A DNA stretch of 64,000 nt, from the NCBI GenBank assembly GCA_932294295.1, contig OW028586.1:8027701-8091700 (forward strand), written 5' to 3'. The stretch is from Alitta virens. Its lineage: Eukaryota; Annelida; Polychaeta; Phyllodocida; Nereididae. This document shows positions 30,001 through 41,299 of the stretch, piece after piece. Position 1 is the first letter of the stretch; each line of letters begins with the position of its first letter. Under the pieces are notes generated by a model. It made no database searches. It worked only from the letters and a program-made list of their open reading frames with translations, and was not told the origin of the DNA. Made by a program: the position numbers and the translations under genes.

Positions 30001-33000
30001 TTCAACCAAAAAATTTAACTTTGCTCAACAAATTTCTGGTAGCTGGGTAGTTAGCTATCCAGTAAGCACCAATATTTGGTACCATTAAATAGCCAATAGT
30101 TAAAGCTATCAAATAAATACACTACGAAATGTCTGCTATCATTCTACATACCCAGCTCCCAGACTTTTATGTGTCATTTTCCACAAAATATTTTAAATTT
30201 GCTCAACAAATTTCTGGTAGCTGGTTAGTTAGCTATCTAATAAGCACCAATATTTGGTACCATTAAATAGCCAATGAATAAGGCTATCTAATGAATACAC
30301 TACCAAATTTCTGCTATCATTCTATATACCCAGCTCCCACACTTTTATGTATCATTTTCAACCAAAAAAGGTAACTTTGCTCAACAAATTTCTGGTAGCT
30401 GGGTAGTTAGCTATCCAGTAAGCGCTAATATTTGGTACCATTAAATAGCCAATAGTTAAGGCTATCTAATAAATACACTACCAAATTTTTGCTATCATTC
30501 TATATACCCAGCTCCCAGACTTTTATGTGTCATTTTCAACCAAAAAAGGTAACTTTGCTCAACAAATTTCTGGTAGCTGGGTAGTTAGCTATCCAGTAAG
30601 CACCAATATTTGGTACCATTAAATAGCCAATAGTTAAAGCTATCTAATGAATACACTACCAAATTTCTGCTATCATTCTATATACCCAGCTCCCAGACTT
30701 TTATGTGTCATTTTCCACAAAATATTTTAAATTTGCTCAACAAGTTTCTGGTAGCTGGTTAGTTAGCTATCTAATAAGCACCAATATTTGGTACCATTAA
30801 ATAGCCAATGAATAAGGCTATCTAATAAATACACTACCAAATTTCTGCTATCATTCTATATACCCAGCTCCCAGACCTTTATGTATCATTTTCCCCAAAA
30901 TATTTTAACTTTGCTCAACAAATTTCTGGTAGCTGGGTAGTTAGCTATCCAGTAAGCACCAATATTTGGTACCATTAAATAGCCAATGAATAAGGCTATC
31001 TAATAAATACACTACCAAACTTCTGCTATCATTCTATATACCCAGCTCCCAGACTTTTATGTGTCATTTTTCACAAAATATTTTAACTGCTCAACAAATT
31101 TCTGGTAGCTGGGTAGTTAGCTATCCAGTATGCACCAATATTTGGTACTATTAAATAGCCAATGAATAAGGCTATCTAATGAATACACTATCAAAAATCT
31201 GCTATCATTCTATATACCCAGCTTCCAGACCTTTATGTATCATTTTCAACCAAAAAAGGTAACTTTGCTCAACAAATTTCTGGTAGCTGGGTAGTTAGCT
31301 ATCCAGTAAGCACCAATATTTGGTACCATTAAATAGCCAATGAATAAGGCTATCTAATAAATACACTACTAAATTTATGCTATCATTCTATATACCCAGC
31401 TCCCAGACTTTTATGTGTCATTTTTCACAAAAAAGTTAACTTTGCTCAACAAATTTCTGGTAGCTGGGTAGTTAGCTATCCTGTAAGCACCAATATTTGG
31501 AACCATTAAATAGCCTATAGTTAAAGCTATCTAATAAATACACTACAAAATTTCTGCTATCATTCTATATACCCAGCTCCCAGACTTTTATGTGTCATTT
31601 TTCACAAAATATTTTAACTTTGCTCAACAAATTTCTGGTAGCTGGGTAGTTAACTATTCAGTAAGCACAAATATTTGGTACTATTAAATAGCCAATGGTT
31701 ACAGCTATCTAATAATTACACTACCAAATTTCTGCTATCAGTCTATATACCCAGCACCCAGACTTGTATGTATCATTTTCCCCAAAATATTTTAACTTTG
31801 CTCAACAAATTTCTGGTAGCTGGGTAGTTAGCTATCCAGTAAGCACCAATATTTGGTACCATTAAATAGCCTATAGTTACAGCTATCTAATAATTACACT
31901 ACCAAATTTCTGATATCAGTCTATATACCCAGCTCTCAGACTTTTATGTGTCATTTTCCACAAAATATTTTAACTGCTCAACAAATTTCTGGTAGCTGGG
32001 TAGTTAGCTATCCAGTATGCACCAATATTTGGTACCATTAAATGGCCAATGAATAAGGCAATCTAATGAATACACTACCAAATTTCTGCTATCATTCTAT
32101 ATACCCAGCTCCCAGACCTTTATGTATCATTTTCAACCAAAAAAGGGAATTTGCTCAACAAATTTCTGGTAGCTGGGTAGTTAGCTATCCAGTAAGCACC
32201 AATATTTGGTACCATTAAATAGCCAATGAATAAGGCTATCTAATAAATACACTACCAAATTTATGCTATCATTCTATATACCCAGCTCCCAGACTTTTAT
32301 GTGTCATTTTTCACAAAAAAGTTAACTTTGCTCAACAAATTTCTGGTAGCTGGGTAGTTAACTATTCAGTAAGCACAAATATTTGGTACTATTAAATCGC
32401 CAATGGTTACAGCTATGTAATAAATACACTACCAAATTTCTGCTATCATTCTATATACGCAGCTCCCAGACTTTTATGTGTCATTTTTCACAAAATATTT
32501 TAACTTTGCTCAACAAATTTCTGGTAGCTGGGTAGTTAACTATTCAGTAAGCACAAATATTTGGTACTATTAAATAGCCAATGGTTACAGCTATGTAATA
32601 AATACACTACCAAATTTCTGCTATCATTCTATATACCCAGCTCCCAGACTTTTATGTGTCATTTTTCACAAAATATTTTAACTTTGCTCAACAAATTTCT
32701 GGTAGCTGGGTAGTTAACTATTCAGAAAGCACAAATATTTGGTACTATTAAATAGCCAATGGTTACAGCTATCTAATAAATACACTACCAAATTTCTGCT
32801 ATCATTCTATATACCCAGCTCCCAGACTTTTATGTGTCATTTTCCACAAAATATTTTAACTTTGCTCAACAAATTTCTGGTAGCTGGGTAGTTAGCTATA
32901 CAATAAGCACCAATATTTGGTACCATTATATAGCCAATAGATTAGGCTATCTAATAAATACACTACCAAATGTATGCTATCATTCTATATACCCAGCTCC

Positions 33001-33197
33001 CAGACTTTTATGTGTCATTTTCCACAAAATATTTTAACTTTGCTCAACAAATTTCTGGTAGCTGGGTAGTTAGCTATACAATAAGCACCAATATTTGGTA
33101 CCATTAAATAGCCAATAGATTAGGCTATCTAGTAAATACACTACCAAATTTCTCACCATTCTAAATACCCAGCTCCCAGACTTTTATGTGTCATTTT
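27000..33197. repeat. Degenerate right edge of the satellite array
   Basis: Regular higher-order structure fades here. Mixed monomers occur, including GGTTAGTTAGCTATCTAATAAGC types at 29.1-30.8 kb. The last monomers (32.3-33.2 kb) are a near-tandem of B-like and then CTATACAATAAGCACC-type monomers with private changes (ATTATATAGCCAATAGATTAGG). Rising divergence towards one side is what is expected at an array boundary, where unequal exchange homogenises poorly. Confidence 0.8.
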
Positions 33198-34200
33198 ATT
33201 ATATACAATTACAGTTAGCCAGCAGCTTGAGCCATCTGAAATTTGATATACAAGACAAAAGAGAAATAATATGGAAATATATCTGTGAAGCTATTTTTAT
33301 TAGCATTAATCAAGCAATTTTACATTATATAGCAAGGACCACTCTGCGGTATGGTCATATATAATTATGGCAATGTGTTGGTGAACAAGAACTAGCTTCA
33401 TGATATCCAAAAGCAGGTGTAAAATCTTAGAGGCCTCATAGATAATTTCAGAATACATACTGAGTTGCTTATAAATATAATGCTGCAATATTAGTATGCA
33501 AATAATATAACATATGTTCCAGCCAACTGCAGATTTTAAATCTCGGACACTTCATACAATACACAAAAAAATGAGCAGTTAATAAATGTACGTAATTCTA
33601 ATACTGACTTATGATCAAAAGAGTTTGATAAGTAGCCAAAAACAGGTGTAGCACTAATCTAATACATCCCACCTCTCTTAAATCAGTTTCTGTGAGTACT
33701 ACCACAGTAAAAGAAAAAATCGTTAAGCATTCAGAAAACATAGGATTCATAGTTGTCAAATGAAAAATATCTAAAAAACTACATAACTGATAACAACAAA
33801 AATAGACTAAAATAGTAATTAATACTGATACTCGGTGTTCTAAAGAAAATGAATAATACAGTAAACTTTTGCATTAAAGCCAGGGTGTAGCACAAAATAG
33901 GTATAAATTACTTAAAAGTTTTCACAGTAAGCCCACGATGTTTAATAGCCAAGTTTGTTTTATGGTACATACATACACAATGAAGATACCCAATATGCAA
34001 TGCTGTAATAAAGTGTAAGCATTGGTGATAAATGTACATCCATGGTGTTTGATAGTCACGGTTTACAGTACATACCTTCACGGCAAATATGCCTTTGATT
34101 ATGCGCATTGCTGCAATAACAGCTTATTACTTACTGACAAAGTTGAGCAGTTGGTAATTTATCCTCCTCAAAGTTATGGTAACAGGCCAGATATGAATAT
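33198..34200. other. Unique A/T-rich flank, nothing recognised
   Basis: This is the first non-satellite sequence. It is A/T-rich with only short frames on both strands that resemble no family I know. The junction shows no inverted repeat or obvious transposon end. Confidence 0.6.
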
Positions 34201-34218
34201 TTACAATGGTGATTTTAC

Positions 34219-34396
34219 ATATATAAGATGTTCAAAGAATTCTTGCTGCCCTGTTTTTGGCCTTTGAACTGGTGTAAATCGCCTTCTAGACATGCCATCA
34301 TACAAATGCCACCGGTTCTCATCAGTGTTGTCTGTGGCGAACATCCTGAAATGTGCCCGATCTTGAGAAATCATGGTAGCCGCATACAAATCATAC
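34219..34396 (-). CDS. Possible isolated coding exon, unrecognised
   Basis: On the minus strand an open segment of 178 nt is bounded by an acceptor-like TTAATTCTAG and a donor-like GTAAAATC. The translation (including AATMISQDRAHFRMFATDN, NRWHLYDGMSRR and QEFFEHLIYVK) has ordinary protein-like composition, unlike nearby frames. The pattern of an aromatic-rich strand ending in W-x-LYDG faintly resembles the GHY...WYLYDD region of ubiquitin-protease folds found in some mobile-element proteins, but this is too weak to assign. It could also be a chance frame. Confidence 0.25.
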
Positions 34397-34734
34397 CTAG
34401 AATTAAGCATAAATAATGGCTAATAATTGAAGGAGTTGTTTATATTCACAAGCATTTTGTATGAAATGACAACATGACATAATGCTATATCATGTCTGGT
34501 TGTCAAGATGTTGTGCAACTCGGACCAACGTCAGGTGTTTGAAAACCCCACATTTGAAAGTACATGCAAATACAAAAAATAGCACCCAAGCGGTGATAAC
34601 ACTCATCTGTTGTATGCATGTTACTTGCTTTACATTGCCCAGGGTCGTTGCTCTTTCAGGGCCTGTGGGGTTATTACCACCAAGTAAACATACAAAGTAA
34701 ATTTATAACATTATACCCCTTCATGGTGCCCAAA

Positions 34735-35365
34735 GACAACCATTCAAGTATTACAACATGATCGTAACACCCTGTGAAGTGCACAAACCTAATACGGAGA
34801 AGATCCAATCTTCCAAAATGGAAGTAATAGCATTTTACCCCACAAAGGACAACAATAGAAGTGTTGCAATATCAAGGTAACACTCTGTACAGTATACAAA
34901 CCAAATTTGGTGAAGATCCGATCACCCAAATACAAGTTATCACAACTTACCCCTCATGGGGTAATTGCTCGATCATGGACCACGTATCAATGCACATGAC
35001 GCAACATGATGCTAACACCCTGTACAGTATTAAAACCTAATTATAAGCAAATCCAATTACCCAATAAGAAGCCATAACATTTTACCCCATCATGGGTTAA
35101 TTACCCAACAGCAACCATAAAAGTGTTTTAACATGATGTCAACTAACTATAGATCTAGTATACAAACCAAATTTGAAGCAAATCAAATGACCCAAACAGA
35201 AGTTGTAGTATTTCACCCCTCATGGGGTAATAAGCCTTTGAAACCCTAAAAGTATTAGAACATGACACAAACACTCTGTAGGGTATACAAACCAAATTCA
35301 GAAAAGTTGATCACCCAAACAGAAATTATAGCATTTTACAACCATAGGGTAATTACCCCAAGACA
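34735..35365. repeat. Degenerate tandem repeat, ~126-bp unit, five copies
   Basis: Related phrases recur in order: TAACACYCTGT, then ACAAACC(A)AATT, then GA(A)GATCC, then ATCACCCAAA, then ATTTTACCCC, then ATGGGGTAATTACCC. The first of these lies near 34763, 34877, 35013, 35137 and 35267, giving spacings of about 114-136 bp. Copies are strongly diverged, so this is an old minisatellite-like array. No coding content is visible. Confidence 0.75.
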
Positions 35366-35947
35366 ACGATAGTAGTTTCAGAACTCCAACCCTGAATAAA
35401 CCCCATGAGCTCTGTTCTTCACTCATAGAAGTAGCCGTGCTTGCTTCAAAATATAACCCCAGAATGAGTATTTCTTCAATTTGAGACACATGCTACAGTA
35501 TTTAATAATATGTAGTTAAAATTATTTTGATCCTTTCGATCTTAGATCTAACTTAGACAAGAATATGATTGTTTTCTTAGGTATTCTTATGTTGTAACCA
35601 TTGTTTATATGCATTGTAGTTCATTCTATTGTGCTAATTGATGATACTTGTAAAGTCTGTGTAGTATTACATAACTGCTTTTGTTCAGGCAATGGAACAC
35701 AATAGATTGTTTATGTTGTTTGACCTCATCAATGGCAACAAAAGTTCTTTAAAATGACTATGTAAAAAAATTACTCTGTAAAATTCTGGAATCTCTAGAC
35801 TTTTCTAGAAGTATTAAAATTAGTTCTGACATAATTTTGTGGATGTTTCTCCATTGGGGCCAAATATAAATAGCGGAACTTGAAAACAGTCAGGGACACA
35901 TTGAATCGGACGGTCCTGAGGTATCTATGTAGCCAGAGCTTATACTA
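35366..35947. other. Non-coding left flank of the mariner element, with a TATA-like site
   Basis: Mostly A/T-rich sequence without a convincing frame. An AAATATAAATAGC motif at about 35,861 is TATA-like and is followed by GC-richer sequence up to the mariner insertion, so the last ~90 bp could be a promoter or LTR-like remnant of the interrupted Ty3 element or its flank. This is not proven. Confidence 0.35.
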
Positions 35948-36768
35948 CAGGGTGACCCAAAAAAAAGTTTACACTTGCATAAATAAAACTTCAACACCAT
36001 GGATATCAGCTCCCAATGAGAATTTAATCACAAACTATACAGCATTGGAAAGAGCAAATACTGGACATTTTATTTCTCAATGTGTCCTCCCCTGAGAGTC
36101 ACAACTTCCTGCAGACGCCTGCGGAACGCTTGACAGGTCTTCTTGATGTAGGATGCTGTCATCTTGTCCCAAGATCTCACAATAGACCTCCTCAAGGCTG
36201 GCACTGAAGGGTGGGGCTTCTTACAGGCACTGTCCTCCAGAGTTGCCCATATGCTAAAATCCAGTGGATTGAGATCCGGACTCTGGGGTGGCCACATATC
36301 CTTGGTCCACAATTCCGGCAGATTGGCATCTAACCATTCCTGGGTTCTTCTGGAAGTGTGGGCAGGGGCACCATCTTGCTGGAATACGTAATTCTCTTCA
36401 GGGTAGTTGGCCTGGATCCATGGCTTGACTTTATCCTTCAGAATGTCCAGATATCTATCTGTATTGATGCGCACACATTGTCAGGAACATCTGTAGGATC
36501 AGCCCCAATCCATCGATCATTTCTGCGGTTTGATATGGCATCCACAGTGAAGATCTTTTCATCTGAGAACAAGATGACACGACCTGCCGCTGCATGCTTG
36601 ACATTCTTCAACAATGCTTTGGACCGGATGACCCTACTTTCCCGCTGAGCCTCTGTAAGCAGTGGTACCTTCACCCTGACTCTGGACTTCATGTTGAGGT
36701 CATTCTTGACAAGCCGTTGCATCGAGGACCGACTCACACCAAGCTCAGCTTTTTTTTGGGTCACCCTG
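35948..36768 (-). mobile_element. Mariner-type element with TIRs and TA duplication, internally deleted
   Basis: The ends are CAGGGTGACCCAAAAAAAAG at 35948 and its reverse complement ending at 36768. Both are flanked by TA (35946-35947 and 36769-36770), the target duplication of Tc1/mariner elements. The body (821 bp) holds a broken transposase on the minus strand. A full-length relative would be about 1.3 kb, so this copy lost the 5' part of the gene plus an internal piece. It interrupts the reverse transcriptase region of the Ty3 element on its right, so it is the younger of the two insertions if the left flank is also Ty3. Confidence 0.9.
36070..36765 (-). pseudogene. Mariner (DD37D) transposase, truncated and frameshifted
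   Basis: The DDD catalytic core of a cut-and-paste transposase is recognisable. The first aspartate is in VILFSDEKIFTVD, the second in VFQQDGAPAHTSRRTQ, and the third in WPPQSPDLNPLDFSIW. The last two are 37 residues apart, the spacing of maT-like mariner families. A helix-turn-helix remnant (ELGVSRSSMQRLV) runs directly into the right terminal repeat, so the first DNA-binding helices are missing. Near 36,470 the frame changes between DVPDNV and RINTDRYLDIL, and the VMVWG-type segment normally found there is absent, which points to a deletion with frameshift. The protein cannot be functional. Confidence 0.9.
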
Positions 36769-36770
36769 TA

Positions 36771-37796
36771 GGTGTCATTACCAAAATAACTGAGCCGACT
36801 CCCTGGGTCAACCAAATGGTGGTTGTCCACAAAAAATCTGGTGACATTTGAATTTGTGTCGATCCTAGAGAGCTAAACAAAGCACTGCTGAGGGAACGTT
36901 ATACTATGCCCATTCTGGAGGACAAGCTGCATGAAATGGCCAAGTCTACTATCTTCTCAAAGGCTGATCTCAAGGCTGGCTATTGGCATGTTGGCCTAGA
37001 CAAGGAATCTAGTCTTCTCACGACCTTTCAGTCAAGCAATGGTCGATATCGTTTCTTGCGACTCCCATTTGGGCTCTCTGTCTCTGCTGAGATATTCCAG
37101 CGCAAATTTCTGGATGTCCTGTCTGACCTACCGGGTGTCGTCTGTATTGCTGATGATGTTGTAATCCATGGCAAGGACCTACAAGAGCATGACGCCAACT
37201 TGCATACTTTTCTGCTACGCTGTTCTTCTGTCGAAATTAAGCTGAACAAATCCAAGTTGGAACTGCAAAAATCTGAGATTACCTTTATGGGACATGTCAG
37301 TAAAACTGGCCTGCAAACGGATCCTGAAAAGATAGTGGCAATTGTGGAAATGGCTGAACCCACGGATGTGTCTGGACTTAAACGTTTTCTTGGGACAATT
37401 AATTATTTCCTGCCTAACTTATCTGATGTGCTGATGCCACTTACCAATCTGCTAAAAACTGATGTTCCGTGGAACTGGGCCGAATCTCAAAAGACTGCTT
37501 TCACTAAAGTCAAAGAAATGCTAACTTCTGCACCCATACTGGCCTTTTATGATCCTGCAAAGCCAGTGACCCTGGAATATGATGCAAGTGCATATGGTCT
37601 TGGTGCTGCACTCTACCAAGATGGTAAGCCCATTGCGTATGCAAGTCATACTATGACTCCTGCAGAGATGAGATATGCGCAAATTGAGAAGGAAATGCTT
37701 GCCGTCTGGTTTGGACTATCAAAGTTCCACCATTACACTTATGGCCGTGATGTGACGGTGATTACTGATCACAAACCTTTGGTTGCCATTGTGTGA
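36771..37796 (+). pseudogene. pol: Ty3/Gypsy reverse transcriptase and RNase H
   Basis: RT begins immediately after the mariner TA with GVITKITEPTPWVNQMVVV. An in-frame TGA at 36849-36851 falls where CVDPRELN is normally preceded by an arginine, consistent with CGA-to-TGA decay. The fingers and palm follow: FSKADLKAGYWH (first catalytic Asp), FLRLPFGL, and CIADDVVIHGKD (the F/YxDD-equivalent box, here IADD). RNase H follows with VTLEYDASAYGLGAALYQ, the KEMLAV segment and VITDHKPL. The frame then stops at 37796 just after HKPLVAI, and about 25-30 residues normally joining RNase H to the YRSGKDIPVADALSR motif are missing, indicating a deletion. Confidence 0.92.
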
Positions 37797-38613
37797 TTTA
37801 CCGTTCGGGGAAAGACATTCCTGTGGCTGATGCTCTATCAAGAAGTCCCTTACCGATCTGCCCTGCCAAGGAAGTTGTGCACACTGTGTACACTGTGCCA
37901 ATACCGATGGATAGCCTTCGGCAAATCAAGATTGCAACTAAAGCTGATGACTCACTCATGACTCTCAAGGATGTCATTATGAATGGATGGCCGACCCACA
38001 AGGTCGAAGTTGATCTTTGCATTCGGAATTACTTTGACCATCGTGATGAACTGTCAGTTCATGATGGTGTGATCCTGAGAGGAGAAAGAGTAGTGATCCC
38101 CAATTGCTTCAACACGATGTGAAAATATCAGTGCATGCTGGCCACATGGGAAGAAACTCTTGCCTTCGTCATGCACGTGAGTCCATGTTCTGGCCTGGGA
38201 TGTCAAATGACATTAGACAATTTGTTGAGCGCTGTGCTGTCTGCAACAGGCATGCTGCTAAGAATCCACCGGAACCACTTATCATGAAGGAAGTACCCAA
38301 TTTACCCTTCAGTACTGTGGCTACCGACCTGTTTCATGTTAGAGGACGTGAATACCTTGTCCTTGTGGATCTCTACAGCAACTTCATCGAAGTGGATCAT
38401 ATGAAGACCTCGACATCTGATGACGTGATTCACAAGCTCAAGCATCATTTTGCCCGTTACGGGATTCCTGAAGTTGTCTACAGTGACAATGGTCCCCAAT
38501 ATGCTTCTTCGGCATTTCAGGCATATTACTTCCAGCCCTGGAAATTCACAATCCAACGGATCTGCGGAAGCTGCTGTGAAAGTGGTCAAACACATGATGA
38601 TCAAATGTGCTGA
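37793..38613 (+). pseudogene. pol: Ty3/Gypsy connection domain and integrase, N-terminal part
   Basis: The segment resumes at YRSGKDIPVADALSRSPL, the conserved tether after RNase H. A frame change lies near 38,100-38,125. The integrase zinc finger is visible as a histidine-rich HAGHMG start, MFWPGMSNDI and CAVCNRH. The catalytic core has its first Asp in VATDLFHV and its second in VVYSDNGPQYASSAF. After FQAY the frame is lost: some 7-10 residues normally before the SNGxAE motif are missing and reading continues in another frame from about 38,520. As it stands the integrase is dead. Confidence 0.9.
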
Positions 38614-39199
38614 TGCTGGTGATGATCCCTACTTAGGATTGCTAAATTTGCGAAACACCCCTACTGAAGGTGTCAACACTAGTCCTAGTCAACGACTACT
38701 AGGCCGACAGACAAGAACTCTCGTCCCAATTTCAGGTAGTGCTCTGCTACCACAAACACCGGCTAATGGGAAATCTTATCTTGACAAGAAGAAGAACAAG
38801 GCTGCACAACGCACACGCAATCATCAAAACCTTACACCATTGCAAATCGGAGACACCGTACGTCTGCAGCCTACCCAATCGGGAAAATCCTTGTGGGAAA
38901 AAGGTGTGGTCTCCAATTGAATTTCGGGACGATTGTATGATGTGACCACTGACAAAGGCTATGTCCTGAAATGCAATAGGAGGTTGCTACGCAAAATACC
39001 TGATGAGGAACGAGACCCCCCTGAACCTGATCCATCTCAGGTTACACGATCTGGCAACAGTCCAGTTACTCCATCTCCCGCAACCCTGATTGACAATTAC
39101 AACACACCAATGTCTTCGCCTAAGTCCCCCGTGTGTGTTGATTCCCATATTATGAGTCCTAAGCCTATGGAAACTCCCAAGATGACAAGATCTGGATGA
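38500..39199 (+). pseudogene. pol: Ty3/Gypsy integrase C-terminal part
   Basis: This frame supplies the third catalytic residue (Glu in SQSNGSAEAAVKVVK), the LLNLRNTP segment, and the DNA-binding tail with IGDTVRLQP and LWEKGVV. A TGA at 38918-38920 interrupts the same frame, which continues with YDVTTDKGYVLKCNRRLLRK and a proline-rich tail to a stop at 39199. The TGA lies where these proteins often have an arginine, again consistent with CpG decay. Confidence 0.88.
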
Positions 39200-39427
39200 G
39201 CTGTCAAGAAGCCTGCTAGGTTTTCTGATGAATGAATGAACTCTAATGAATGAACTCTAAAAGACATATGTTTACATTTCTCGATTTCTTTATAGTTGTG
39301 TTAATTCTGTTTGATTGTGTAGCTATTCCAAGTAATTCTGTATATCCTCCCTTTGAGTAACTACAATCTAAGTAAGGCAATATTATCTGTAATTTTGTTG
39401 AATTTCACTGTGTGTTAATTAGCTTAT

Positions 39428-39440
39428 AAAAGGAGAAAGA
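39428..39440 (+). promoter_or_regulatory. Polypurine tract of the Ty3 element
   Basis: A run of purines (AAAAGGAGAAAGA) immediately precedes TGTTACG, the expected position of the plus-strand primer directly upstream of a 3' LTR. Confidence 0.7.
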
Positions 39441-40552
39441 TGTTACGTTATGTTAAACTAGGTGTCGCCACCTCATGATTACAAGGCCAGAGAGCGCCAC
39501 CTGTTGTATTAATTGACGAAATTATTATCTCATCTCCATCACGAAACAGATTATACCAAGTAACATCAGAAGCAAAATATCACTGTTGACTACATTTTTT
39601 TAATACCCGGGCCTAGGCCTTTATCAAGTATAGAACTATCATAATATGTTCTATGACAGACCAGGTATATTTAAGCGAACGAACGCTCTGAGTTTTGACA
39701 ATATATGGGTCAACACAGCAGCAGCGCAGGCAGCATAGGCAGAGAGGGGAATGCCTACGCTATGGCATAGGTATTCATATACTTCAAAAGGCTGCTGCTC
39801 TTCTAATATTGGTCCGATTTTCGTCAAATAAAGACGGAACTGTTCAGAAAAATTTGTAGAATATATATTTATGCAATAGATAAATAAATGGAGTATAAAA
39901 GGCACAAACACTGGTCTCAATGAGGCAGTAGCCATCATACTGTATTAAAGTGTTTACATTGTAGGCATAGTGCTGCTGGCATTCTACACAAAACACCAGG
40001 TATCTATTCTTTTTTTTGAAAAAGAATATTCTTGTTATAACTGTAGATGTTACAGATTAATCTTGTCAAAATGCATAGAAATATATAAGAATCACTTGCG
40101 CAATCTTTATTTCCTATAAGGTGCTGAATCGTAAGATGGAGTGCTTTATGTGTGTGCTATTATTATTATTATTATATATGCTATATTGTAGAGTAGATTT
40201 GCTTTATAGATTAGTTCTATCCTTGTAACTTTCCAAATTGTATATTATTATTCCTAATAGGTCGTACAGAAGCTTCGGCTTGAGTCATATATTTTATATT
40301 GTACATTGAATGTGACACCGTGATTTGAAACAACTTTAAATAAAATTTTACTACTTCTACCACCCTTGCTCATCCTTGTCCATACATGATTCAATCGCCG
40401 AGTGTTTAATATATACTCGGGCTAATCCGTAGGACGTTTCTGGTAGGGCTAGATCACTCGTTTGCATCCGTGGAGAGGGCAAAGATTTTTAAGCATGTTT
40501 GAAATTTTGGCAGACATTCAACGAGTGAATTGTTTATATTAGTTACGTAACA
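39441..40552 (+). repeat. 3' LTR of the Ty3/Gypsy element
   Basis: The LTR opens with TGTTACGTTATG after the polypurine tract. A matching end CGTAACA lies at 40546-40552, forming the inverted TGTTACG/CGTAACA pair expected of LTR ends (length 1,112 bp). An AATAAA signal near 40,338 would mark the end of R. An alternative right end is CATACA at about 40,386, because the composition just beyond 40,386 resembles that beyond 40,552. Only one LTR copy is in the window, so the boundary cannot be confirmed here. Confidence 0.6.
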
Positions 40553-41279
40553 CGCTCAGGATGTTCAGCGAGCGATCTACGGCTGCCATCCGTGTATAAT
40601 CGCCATTCACTTGCGTCCACTCATAGAATTCTCGTGGAATGCTCAGCAAACCTCCGTCGCCCGCCCTTCATCTTCTGTGCCCATCCGTAGCCCTCATTTA
40701 CTCTTGACCCACTTGCACTTGCACGAGCGATCTACACGTGCCTCATGGATGCATCTGTACTGATGCCTTAAAGATGCCTCACGGATGCCTGCCTCATGGA
40801 TGCCTGCCTCACGGATGCCTCAATAACTATGGCGAGCGATCTACGACTGCCTCAGGTACGCTCGTGGAAAAAATTTATATGTGATTAACAGGACCATGAG
40901 GGAGCACGTATAGCCCATTTTTTATGTACGTGGTCACTGGTAGGTCTTATCCGTGACAGTGTGAACGCCCCTTAAACTTACTGCATACACTAAACTCAGT
41001 GGCTAATGGCTTGTCTAATAGAATGTTTCACTGCAATGAAAGAGCTTTGCCTACAAAGATTTTGAGTTTTTCTTTAAATTTTTCTGATCTGGTTGATTTC
41101 ACTGCTTCAACATAATGGTGATAGTCATTATTTTGTAACTCAAGCCACTAACTTAACATTGAATATTTAAGTTTGGCCTTTTTTTTATAGCCATTCTATA
41201 ACATTTACAATATATATATATATCTAAATATGCTGATGCTAAGTATGACTTTTTTTTATGTCGTCATAAAATTTTTTGG
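40553..41279. other. Non-coding spacer with a short GATGCCT repeat
   Basis: At about 40,730-40,855 the phrase GCCTCAYGGATGCCT recurs four or five times, and GCGAGCGATCTAC recurs at about 40,569, 40,724 and 40,831, giving a small degenerate tandem repeat. The rest is A/T-rich with a TATATATA run at about 41,210. No gene is seen. Confidence 0.6.
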
Positions 41280-41299
41280 TTGACTAATTTTCAAGGACT

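Larger units (their letters stand above)
1..33197. repeat. Satellite array, ~177-bp monomer, head to tail
   Basis: The segment is an uninterrupted tandem array whose monomers start at ATATACCCAGCTCCCAGAC (for example at 1, 178 and 353) and repeat every 175-178 bp, giving about 187 copies. The array enters from before the window and ends at about 33,197 inside a monomer, after CTTTTATGTGTCATTTT. Four main monomer types are visible: A (CACAAAAAAGTAAAC, TTTGGAACCATT, AGCCTATAGTTAAAGC), B (CACAAAATATTTTAAC, AGCTTAGTTAACTATTCAG, CAATGGTTACAGC), C (GACTTGTATGTG, TTTTAACTGCTCAAC) and D (GACCTTTATGTATC, CAACCAAAAAAGGTAAC). Long regular arrays of this monomer size are typical of centromeric or pericentromeric DNA; that location is inferred. 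Confidence 0.98.
36771..40552 (+). mobile_element. Ty3/Gypsy LTR retrotransposon, 5'-truncated and decayed
   Basis: The order is reverse transcriptase, RNase H, integrase, a C-terminal tail, a polypurine tract, and a 3' LTR beginning TGTTACG. Gag, protease and a 5' LTR are not found in the window; the left side is cut by the mariner insertion. Several in-frame TGA codons replace an expected arginine, and there are at least two short deletions with frameshifts. The right limit is that of the LTR and is uncertain (40,386 or 40,552). Confidence 0.85.

Noticed and set aside
1..33197. CRISPR-like array
   Set aside because: The whole 177-bp monomer repeats with no unique spacers, and the sequence is eukaryotic.
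1..33197. CENP-B box in the satellite monomer
   Set aside because: I looked for a TTCG...A..CGGG pattern and found no convincing match; a centromere role therefore rests only on repeat organisation.
39651..39938. 95-codon minus-strand frame
   Set aside because: It lies inside the Ty3 LTR, antisense to the element, and matches no family.
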